From assembly GCA_947623905.1 (NCBI GenBank), contig CANQHX010000002.1, positions 20,137 to 84,136 on the forward strand: a stretch of DNA of 64,000 nucleotides, in the 5' to 3' direction. Both the position numbers and the translations under genes were made by a program. Shown piece after piece: positions 57,663 to 64,000 of the stretch. Source of the DNA: an uncultured Lachnospiraceae bacterium (lineage in GTDB: Bacteria > Bacillota > Clostridia > Lachnospirales > Lachnospiraceae). Each line of letters starts with the position of its first letter. The stretch's first letter is position 1. The notes under the pieces were generated by a model. The model saw only the letters and a list, made by a program, of their open reading frames with translations, was not told the origin of the DNA and ran no database searches.

Positions 57663-58538
57663 ATGCGAGAACGAATCACCGGCCATACGGAACTGCTGAC
57701 CCTCATGGCCTATCCCATCCGGCATTCCAAATCCCCGGAAATGCACAATGAAGCGGCGGCCTATCTTGGCCTGGATTACGCCTACCTCTGCTTCGACGTG
57801 GACCAGAGCAACCTGAAAGAGGCCATCAGCGCCATGCGCGCCCTGAAGGTGCGGGGCGGCAACCTTTCTATGCCCAACAAGATCGCCGTGATCCCCTATC
57901 TGGACAAGCTATCCAGAGAGGCCCGGATGTGCGGCGCCGTCAACACCATCGCCAATGACAACGGCGTACTCACCGGCCACATTACAGATGGCATCGGCTA
58001 CATGCGTTCCCTGAAGGACAATCACATTGACGTGATCGGCAAAAAGATCACCGTAGTAGGCTGCGGCGGCGCAGGAAAGGCCATGCTGGTACAGGCCGCC
58101 CTGGACGGCGTAAAGGAGATCTCCATCTTCAACCGGCGGGACGAATTTCATCAGAGGGCCATGGACACTGCGGCCATGCTCAATGAAACGACTTCCTGCA
58201 AAGCCAGCTTCTATGACCTGGAGGATCTGGACCGCCTGAAGGCGGAGATCGCCGACAGCTATCTGCTAGCCAATGCCACCAGCCTGGGCATGAAACCCCA
58301 GGAGGGGATGACCTACATACCCGACGCCAGCTATTTTCGTCCGGACCTGATCGTCACCGACGCCATCTACGCGCCCGAGGAGACAGAGCTGCTGCGCATG
58401 GCACGGGAGGCAGGCTGCAGGACCATGAACGGCAAGGGAATGATGCTGTTCCAGGGAGCGGCTTCCTTTAAGCTGTGGACCGGAATGGACATGCCCATTG
58501 CACATATGAAAGAAATACTGGATATTCATTATAACTGA
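57663..58538 (+). CDS. Quinate/shikimate dehydrogenase (YdiB/AroE-like)
   Basis: 291-residue NAD(P)-dependent dehydrogenase of the shikimate dehydrogenase family. Substrate-site motifs: YPIRHSKSPEMHN, GNLSMPNK (with the catalytic Lys; classic AroE has NVTIPHK), CGAVNTI and TDGIGY. The nucleotide-binding VVGCGGAGKAM is intact. The SMPNK variant and the length are closer to YdiB than to AroE. It is followed by a TRAP transporter on the same strand, so it may oxidise imported quinate or shikimate rather than make aromatic amino acids. No other shikimate-pathway gene is nearby. Confidence 0.87.
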   Translation: MRERITGHTELLTLMAYPIRHSKSPEMHNEAAAYLGLDYAYLCFDVDQSNLKEAISAMRALKVRGGNLSMPNKIAVIPYLDKLSREARMCGAVNTIANDNGVLTGHITDGIGYMRSLKDNHIDVIGKKITVVGCGGAGKAMLVQAALDGVKEISIFNRRDEFHQRAMDTAAMLNETTSCKASFYDLEDLDRLKAEIADSYLLANATSLGMKPQEGMTYIPDASYFRPDLIVTDAIYAPEETELLRMAREAGCRTMNGKGMMLFQGAASFKLWTGMDMPIAHMKEILDIHYN

Positions 58539-58579
58539 GGCGGAGCACACGGCATTTTGCCGCGCAAACGCTCCGGAAC

Positions 58580-58655
58580 GGAGATAGTGTGAAACATCAC
58601 ACGGATGTGCTGGAAATGGAGATAGCGCGAAACATCACACGGATGTGCTAGAAAT
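58580..58655 (+). repeat. 38-bp tandem repeat before dctQ
   Basis: Two direct copies (58580-58617 and 58618-58655) with four differences, and the start of a third (GGAGA) that serves as the dctQ ribosome site. Copy 1 contains the perfect inverted repeat GTGTGA-AACA-TCACAC. Each copy looks like a duplicated translation-start region (GGAGAtag...GTGAAA against GGAGAaattATGAAA). A GTG at 58589 opens a 20-codon reading frame ending in TAG just before the dctQ site, so it may encode a leader peptide. Confidence 0.8.
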
Positions 58656-58664
58656 GGAGAAATT

Positions 58665-59153
58665 ATGAAAGTTTTGAAATGGCTTGACGACAATCTGGAG
58701 GAGGTCCTGCTGATGGTGCTGCTCATCTGCATGGTGGTCATCATGGGCATGCAGATCCTGGCCCGGTATTGTCTCAATATGTCCCTCAGCTGGTCCGAGG
58801 AGCTGACCCAGTACCTGTTTGTCTGGTCGGTGTTCCTCAGCGTCAGCTATTGTGTGAAAAAAAGGATTTCCATCAAGATCGAGCAGTTCCTGCTCATACT
58901 GCCCGCCCGGGCACAGACCGGCCTGCGGCTGCTGCGCCACACTCTTGTGCTGGTGTTCTGCGTGATCATGATCCCCTTCAGCGTCACCTACGTGCAGCAG
59001 GCTGTGGCATCCCAGGCCACCAGCGCGGCGCTGCAGATCCCCATGTACTACATCCAGTCCGCGCCCCTGGCAGGCTTTATCCTGCTGACGATCCGGGTGC
59101 TGCAGGCCTGGTGGCGTGAAGCACGCAATCTGAAAGGAGGCGCACAGGCATGA
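58665..59153 (+). CDS. dctQ: TRAP transporter small membrane subunit DctQ
   Basis: 162 residues with four transmembrane helices, typical of the DctQ subunit (LLICMVVIMGMQILARYCLNMSLSWSEELTQYLFVWSVFLSVSYCVKK). It pairs with DctM to form the sodium-coupled membrane part of the TRAP transporter. It overlaps dctM by four bases (ATGA), showing coupling. Confidence 0.93.
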   Translation: MKVLKWLDDNLEEVLLMVLLICMVVIMGMQILARYCLNMSLSWSEELTQYLFVWSVFLSVSYCVKKRISIKIEQFLLILPARAQTGLRLLRHTLVLVFCVIMIPFSVTYVQQAVASQATSAALQIPMYYIQSAPLAGFILLTIRVLQAWWREARNLKGGAQA

Positions 59154-60436
59154 CGCTCTTTGTTATGATCGTATTTGTCCTTCTCCTGCTGCTCGCCGTA
59201 CCGGTAGGCCTTTCCGTAGGCATCACGAGCATCCTGCCCAGCCTGTTGTCGGATACCTTTCCGGTAAGCGGCGTGTACATACTGCGCTCGGCGCTGGGAG
59301 GCGTCAATTCGTATCCGCTGCTGGCCATTCCCATGTTTGTCCTGTCCGGCATCATCATGTCCAGAGGCGGCGTATCCAAAAAGCTGTTTGAAGTATTCAG
59401 CTTCTTTATCGGCAAGCGCACCGCGGGCATTCCCTGCGCGGTGGTGATCACCTGCCTGTTTTTCGGCGCTATCTCCGGCTCCGCTCCCGCCACCGTGGCG
59501 GCTGTGGGCAGCATGACCATTCCCCTGATGCTGGAGATGGGCTATGACAAAAAATTCACCGTGGCACTGGTGGCAGTAGCCGGCGGACTGGGAGTCATCA
59601 TACCGCCCAGCATCCCGTTCATCCTGTACGCCCAGGCAACGGGAGCGTCTGTCAGCGACATGTTCATCGCCGGCATCATTCCCGGCATCCTCATCGCTGT
59701 CATCCTCATGGGCTACGCGTTCTTCCACTGCAAAAAGTACGGGGAAGACAAGGAAAAGATCAATGCCATCGTGGGCGAGCTCCATGACCGGGGGCTGAAA
59801 AACGTGCTGTTCTCCAGCTTTTTCGCCCTGCTCACCCCGGTGATCATCCTGGGCTGCATTTACTCCGGGATCACCTCCCCTACCGAGGCGGCCGTGATCG
59901 CAGTATTCTACTCTCTGATCATCAGCCTGTTTGTGTATAAGACACTGAAGATCAAGGATCTGCCGGACGTCCTCAGGGAAGCGGTGCGCACCTTCTGCCC
60001 CATCCTGTTCATCCTGGCAGCCTCGGTGGCCTTTTCCAGGATCCTCACGCTGCTGCAGGTGCCTCAGACAGTTTCCGCCTGGATGACCGGTTCCTTCACC
60101 ACGAGATTTTCCATCCTGCTGGTGATCAACCTGCTGCTCCTGGTAGTGGGCATGATCATGGATACCAGCCCGGCCATCCTGATCATCGCGCCGATCCTGG
60201 CGCCAATCGTATCTACGTTCGGCGTGGATCCGGTACAGTTCGGCATCATCATGGTGGTAAACCTGGCCATCGGCTTCGTGACCCCGCCTATCGGCGTAAA
60301 CCTGTTCGTGGCCAGCTCCATGTCCAAGCTGCCGGTAATGGACATTGCCAAAAAGGCGCTGCCCATGATCCTGCTGTTTTTCGTCGCGCTCCTGCTGATC
60401 ACCTATATCCCCGAGATCAGCCTGCTGCTTGTCTGA
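59150..60436 (+). CDS. dctM: TRAP transporter large membrane subunit DctM
   Basis: 428-residue permease with about 12 transmembrane segments. Motifs: LLAVPVGLSVGI, SYPLLAIPMFVLSGIIMSRGG, FGAISGSAPATVAAVGSMTIPLM, GGLGVIIPPSIPFILYA and NLAIGFVTPPIGVNLFVASS, all typical of DctM. It transports the ligand delivered by DctP using a sodium gradient. The ligand may be quinate or shikimate, judged by the upstream dehydrogenase; other carboxylates are possible. Confidence 0.95.
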   Translation: MTLFVMIVFVLLLLLAVPVGLSVGITSILPSLLSDTFPVSGVYILRSALGGVNSYPLLAIPMFVLSGIIMSRGGVSKKLFEVFSFFIGKRTAGIPCAVVITCLFFGAISGSAPATVAAVGSMTIPLMLEMGYDKKFTVALVAVAGGLGVIIPPSIPFILYAQATGASVSDMFIAGIIPGILIAVILMGYAFFHCKKYGEDKEKINAIVGELHDRGLKNVLFSSFFALLTPVIILGCIYSGITSPTEAAVIAVFYSLIISLFVYKTLKIKDLPDVLREAVRTFCPILFILAASVAFSRILTLLQVPQTVSAWMTGSFTTRFSILLVINLLLLVVGMIMDTSPAILIIAPILAPIVSTFGVDPVQFGIIMVVNLAIGFVTPPIGVNLFVASSMSKLPVMDIAKKALPMILLFFVALLLITYIPEISLLLV

Positions 60437-60490
60437 TCAGCGCGGACCCGGCGGCTTGCCCGCTGTGTTATTGCAATTATGGAGGAACAG

Positions 60491-61492
60491 ATGAAGATTT
60501 CATTGAAAATAAAAACAACTATCCTGACCCTGATCCTGGCGTCCGCTCTGACGCTGTCCGGCTGTGGTCTTAAGAACACCCATTACGGCTGGGCGCTGGC
60601 CACCGCCAGTCCCGAGGACACGGTGACCCAGCTCTTCGCGGAAAAATTCGCCGAAGAAGTAAGCCGGCTTTCCGGCGGCGAACTGACGGTAGACATTTAC
60701 TCCAACAGCGCCCTGGGCGGCGACACGGAGATCCTGGAAAGCGTCATGTACGGAGATATCCCTTTTGTGGTGCAGAACACCGCGCCCCAGGTAAGCTACC
60801 TGCCCCGGCTGTGTCTCTTTGACCTGCCCTGCGTATTCGGCGACATCACGGAACTGCACAAGGTGCTGGACAATGAGGTGTTTATGGAGAAGATCAACGC
60901 CATCTACGCGGAAAAAGGCATCGCTCTGCTGGGCATGAGCGACCAGAACTTCCGGGTGATGACATCCAACGTGAACATCTCCGACTTGAAGGATTTTTCC
61001 GGCATCAAGATCCGCACCATGGAAAACCCCTACCATATGAAATTCTGGTCTTCCATCGGCGCAAACCCCACCCCCATGGCATTTTCCGAGGTGTACATCG
61101 GCCTCCAGCAAAATACCATCGACGCCCAGGAAAATCCCTACGAGGTGATCGTTTCCAATAAATTTTACGAGCAGCAGGATTACATCGTGCAGACCAACCA
61201 CCTGCCTCACCTGCTGAGCCTCATCACCAACCAGGAATTTCTGGAAGATCTTCCCGCGGACCAGCAGGACATCGTCCATAAGGCCGCGCAGACCGCCACG
61301 GAATACGCCCGCCAGCAGGCGCTGTCCCGGGCCAATGACCGGATCAGCATCTGCAAAGAGGGCGGCGCCCAGATCGTGGAGCTGTCCGATGAACTGCGCG
61401 CCCAGATGCGGGACGCTTCCGCGGACCTGTACGAAGAGATCCGCGCCGCGGTGGATGATGATGAACTGTACAACATGTACACAGGACAATAA
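60491..61492 (+). CDS. dctP: TRAP transporter substrate-binding lipoprotein DctP
   Basis: 333 residues. The signal with lipobox LTLSGCG makes it a lipid-anchored extracellular binding protein, as expected in a Gram-positive. Family motifs: FAEEVSRLSGGELTVDIYSN, SDLKDFSGIKIRTMENPYH (with the conserved carboxylate-binding Arg) and GLQQNTIDAQENP. The start is ATG 60491, after GGAGGAACAG; the ATG at 60479 lies within that site. It closes the dehydrogenase-dctQ-dctM-dctP unit. Confidence 0.94.
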   Translation: MKISLKIKTTILTLILASALTLSGCGLKNTHYGWALATASPEDTVTQLFAEKFAEEVSRLSGGELTVDIYSNSALGGDTEILESVMYGDIPFVVQNTAPQVSYLPRLCLFDLPCVFGDITELHKVLDNEVFMEKINAIYAEKGIALLGMSDQNFRVMTSNVNISDLKDFSGIKIRTMENPYHMKFWSSIGANPTPMAFSEVYIGLQQNTIDAQENPYEVIVSNKFYEQQDYIVQTNHLPHLLSLITNQEFLEDLPADQQDIVHKAAQTATEYARQQALSRANDRISICKEGGAQIVELSDELRAQMRDASADLYEEIRAAVDDDELYNMYTGQ

Positions 61493-61511
61493 CATTTCTG
61501 TTCAAGAAAGC

Positions 61512-61585
61512 GGAGGCGCCTGTGGCGCTTTCTCCCAAAACCTGACGGTTTTGCGGGAAAGCGCCACAGGCGCCTCCATTCTTTT
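61512..61585 (+). terminator. Long perfect hairpin between convergent genes
   Basis: The arms 61512-61532 and 61557-61577 are perfectly complementary (21 bp), with an inner AAAACC/GGTTTT stem. ATTCTTTT follows on the plus strand. It ends the TRAP operon and faces the 3' end of the aldo/keto reductase gene, so it may also stop minus-strand transcription. Confidence 0.85.
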
Positions 61586-61611
61586 ACCGAAAAACGATCT
61601 GTTTTTACCGA

Positions 61612-62736
61612 TCAGCGGCCAAACACACCGGCGCACTCCTGCAGCCGCTCTGTCACATTGATCTGCTGAGGGCACGCCCGCTCACACTGACCGCAGACGA
61701 TGCAGTCGGAAGCCGCGCCGCACTTTTCCACAGCCGCTTCATAATCCTCTCGGCCTTCCTCCAGCCGGCCCCAGAGCAGCTGCTTGTTCCTCGCCCCGAA
61801 GATCTCCGGGATGGGAATGTTCATGGGACACCCGGCGGTACAGTAGTGGCAGGCAGTACAGGGGATGGCCCTGCTGCCGGTCATGATCTCCTGCGCCTTC
61901 CGGATCACATCCCGCTCCGCGCTGTCCAGCGGTCTGAAATCCCTCATGTAGGACAGATTATCCTCCATCTGGGCCGTATCGGACATGCCGGAAAGCACAG
62001 TGATGATGCCTTCCAAAGACGCGGCGAAACGGATGGCCCAGGAAGCAAAGGAAGCGTCTGGCGCCGCCTCCCGGAAGATCTTCTGCACATCCGTGGGAGG
62101 ATCCGCCAGGGAACCGCCCTTTACAGGCTCCATGACCACGATGGACCTGCCGTGCTTCCTGGCGATCTCATAATTGGCTCTGGCCGCCACCTTCTCATTT
62201 TCCCAGTCGGCATAGTTGAGCTGCAGCTGGACAAATTCCGCGTCGGGATGCTCCGTCAGCAGTTGGTCCAGCAGACCGGGAGACCCGTGGAAGGAAAATC
62301 CCCAGTGCCGGATAAGGCCCTTTTGTTTCTGCTCCTTTACAAACTCCCAGATGTGATATTTGTCATACATCTTGTAATTGCCGTCCTGCAGGGCGTGGAG
62401 AAGATAATAATCAAAATATCCCGCGCCGGTGCGCTCCAGACTCGTATAAAACTGCTGTTTGGCAGTCTTCTCACTGCTGGCGCCCATCCACGCGCACAGC
62501 TTGGTAGCCAGCGTATAGCTCTCCCGGGGATACCGGTCCACAAGAGCCGCCTTCGCGGCCTTTTCCGAATCCCCTCCGTCATACACATAAGCGGTGTCAA
62601 AATAAGTCTGTCCGGCATCCATAAACATGTCTACCATCTTTTTCGTCTGCTCAATGTCGATCTTTCCGTTTTTCTTGGGCAGCCGCATAAGGCCGAACCC
62701 CAGTTTGGGCGTTGCTTCCCCGAAATACGTTTCCAT
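61612..62736 (-). CDS. Aldo/keto reductase with C-terminal ferredoxin-like domain
   Basis: 374 residues. The TIM-barrel aldo/keto reductase domain (about 1-285) has GFGLMRLP, FDTAYVYDGGDSE, the Lys in LATKLCAW and the His in RHWGFSFHG. The C-terminal 4Fe-4S region has CTACHYCTAGCP and CIVCGQCERACPQ, enough for two clusters. This fusion is frequent in Clostridia; the donor may be ferredoxin or NAD(P)H and the substrate is unknown. The start is ATG 62736, five bases after GGAGG; the upstream in-frame ATG at 62802 has no site. Confidence 0.92.
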   Translation of the reverse strand: METYFGEATPKLGFGLMRLPKKNGKIDIEQTKKMVDMFMDAGQTYFDTAYVYDGGDSEKAAKAALVDRYPRESYTLATKLCAWMGASSEKTAKQQFYTSLERTGAGYFDYYLLHALQDGNYKMYDKYHIWEFVKEQKQKGLIRHWGFSFHGSPGLLDQLLTEHPDAEFVQLQLNYADWENEKVAARANYEIARKHGRSIVVMEPVKGGSLADPPTDVQKIFREAAPDASFASWAIRFAASLEGIITVLSGMSDTAQMEDNLSYMRDFRPLDSAERDVIRKAQEIMTGSRAIPCTACHYCTAGCPMNIPIPEIFGARNKQLLWGRLEEGREDYEAAVEKCGAASDCIVCGQCERACPQQINVTERLQECAGVFGR

Positions 62737-62823
62737 ACCTGCCTCCGTTCTGATCCATATTTCCTTCAAAGCGTCACAAATACCGGATGGAAAAATCGGC
62801 ATATCCGCAGGACTTTTCCATCT

Positions 62824-64000
62824 CTAAAACACTCCCAGCGACTTCAAAAACAGCACCGCAAGCATAATGGGCGCGATATACTTTATCATGACCACATACA
62901 GTGTCTTGCGGCCCATCTTCTCTCCGTTCTTCTCCACCTCCTCTATGACCGTTACAGGCTTCACCACCCAGCCGATGAGGATACAGGTGCCGATGGCTAC
63001 CAGCGGCATGAGGATATTGTTGCTGGCAAAATCCATGATGTCCAGCACCTGGCCCACAGAACCGTTGGGCAGAGGCGCTTCGAAATACAGCACATTGTAG
63101 CCGAGACAGACTACCACGCCGGCCACAAGGCCGATGACCGCCTCTACGCCCACCGCTTTCTTTCTGGAAAAACGGAAATGATCCATAAGGCTGGATACTA
63201 CCGCCTCCATAATGGAAATAGCGCTTGTGAGCGCCGCAAACAGCACCATGGCAAAAAAGATAACGGCCACTACATGGCCCGCGCCGCCCATTGCCTCAAA
63301 CACCTTGGGCAGCGTGACAAACATAAGCCCCGGACCGGATGCTTCCATCCCCTCTGTCCCCGCGAACACATACACGGCAGGAATGATCATAACGCCTGCC
63401 AGAAACGCGATAGCCGTATCAAAGATCTCAATCTGGTTGACCGACGTCTTCAGATTGGCGTCATCATGGACATAAGAGCCATACGCGATCATAATGCCCA
63501 TGGCCACGCTGAGGCTGAAGAACAGCTGTCCCATAGCGTCGGTAAGCACGGCAAAAAACCGCGGCACCGTCATGCCTTCCAGTCTCGGGATCACATACAC
63601 CCCAAGACCCTGAAGGCCCGTGCGGGTCACACCGCTCTCATCGGTGTGGCTGATGGTAATGGAAAATACGGCGATGATCACCACCAGCACCACAAGGGCC
63701 GGCATAAGGATCCTGGAAAAGGATTCGATGCCTTTATTGACCCCGCGGAGCACCACAAAGGTCACAGCTGCCAGAAACACCAGCAGCATGATCAGCGGCT
63801 CCCACTGACCGGTGATAAAAGAGGTAAAATAGCCGTCCCCGGCGGCGTCCGCTCCGCCGCCGGTCAGATACAGCACAAGGAATTTCACTACCCAGCCGCC
63901 GATGACACAGTAGTAGGGAAAAATGATCATGGGCACCAGACAGGCGATAACGCCAAGGCCCTTCCACTTACTGTGCAGCCGCCCGTATGCCGTCAGCGGG
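62824..64000 (-). CDS. NSS-family sodium-dependent symporter, 5' end outside the window
   Basis: The last about 392 residues of a neurotransmitter:sodium symporter (SNF) family protein. The frame continues without a stop to the right edge; GTG at 63936 is only an internal codon. The visible part holds about nine transmembrane segments with motifs FFSLSVAMGIMIAYGSYV, AGVMIIPAVYVFA and FFAMVLFAALTSAISIMEAVVSSLMDHF, which match this family. It probably imports an amino acid with sodium. The tail ends shortly before the aldo/keto reductase gene's upstream region. Confidence 0.92.
   Translation of the reverse strand, partial: PLTAYGRLHSKWKGLGVIACLVPMIIFPYYCVIGGWVVKFLVLYLTGGGADAAGDGYFTSFITGQWEPLIMLLVFLAAVTFVVLRGVNKGIESFSRILMPALVVLVVIIAVFSITISHTDESGVTRTGLQGLGVYVIPRLEGMTVPRFFAVLTDAMGQLFFSLSVAMGIMIAYGSYVHDDANLKTSVNQIEIFDTAIAFLAGVMIIPAVYVFAGTEGMEASGPGLMFVTLPKVFEAMGGAGHVVAVIFFAMVLFAALTSAISIMEAVVSSLMDHFRFSRKKAVGVEAVIGLVAGVVVCLGYNVLYFEAPLPNGSVGQVLDIMDFASNNILMPLVAIGTCILIGWVVKPVTVIEEVEKNGEKMGRKTLYVVMIKYIAPIMLAVLFLKSLGVF

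Noticed and set aside
60500..61495. 331-codon minus-strand frame opposite dctP
   Set aside because: No domain is recognisable, while the plus strand has a complete lipobox and TRAP-binding motifs.

Overview
The window reads as chromosomal DNA of a GC-rich Gram-positive anaerobe of the Clostridia, most likely a gut Lachnospiraceae member. Support: AGGAGG-type ribosome binding sites almost everywhere, the hpf-secA-prfB order, an SPKTG-type wall-anchored protein next to a class B sortase, BlaI/BlaR1 and BY-kinase exopolysaccharide control genes, and a fucose/rhamnose-type bacterial microcompartment (BMC) operon. Taxonomy is inferred from gene content only. Most genes are on the minus strand.

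Layout. 1-5.5 kb: two ABC exporter half-molecules with N-terminal PH-like domains flanking a DUF1854 protein, continuing off the left edge. 5.5-9.4 kb: a BNR/sialidase-like protein, an AT-rich gap with three perfect DnaA boxes, and a secreted SH3b-NlpC/P60 wall hydrolase. 9.6-15 kb: trxB, an OFA-type MFS transporter broken by a frameshift, an SDR reductase, a membrane protein and an M18 aminopeptidase. 15.3-25.9 kb: GH127 glycosidase, ABC exporter, Rpn nuclease, blaR1/blaI, a lipoprotein hydrolase, two paralogous membrane proteins, a small alarmone synthetase and a degenerate acetylglutamate-kinase homologue.

26-34 kb is the main system: an eleven-gene BMC operon. It encodes a class II aldolase, CoA-acylating aldehyde dehydrogenase, alcohol dehydrogenase, four BMC-H shell proteins, PduL, a BMC-P vertex protein, PduS and PduT. 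Four enzymes carry encapsulation-type helices. The order matches fucose/rhamnose glycyl-radical BMC loci, but no diol dehydratase or activase is present in the window. As it stands the operon could dismutate lactaldehyde to 1,2-propanediol and lactoyl-phosphate.

34-40.7 kb: macro-domain protein, SseB-like protein, purine permease plus apt, MATE pump and a wall-anchored protein. 40.7-45.7 kb: an exopolysaccharide/wall control operon (DUF5011 protein, CpsB-type phosphatase, CpsD-type kinase, Wzz-like protein, class B sortase, LCP ligase) without glycosyltransferases. 45.8-50.6 kb: Hsp20, a probable structured non-coding RNA of about 280 nt with a consensus promoter and terminator, then a more AT-rich patch with an XRE regulator, a membrane protein and a sigma factor fused to a large C-terminal module. 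50.6-57 kb: housekeeping genes prfB, secA, hpf, yqeY and nth, plus a GNAT gene with an internal deletion. 57-61.5 kb (plus strand): a small EamA protein, then a quinate/shikimate dehydrogenase homologue followed by a complete TRAP transporter (dctQ-dctM-dctP). The window ends with an Fe-S aldo/keto reductase and a truncated NSS-family sodium symporter.
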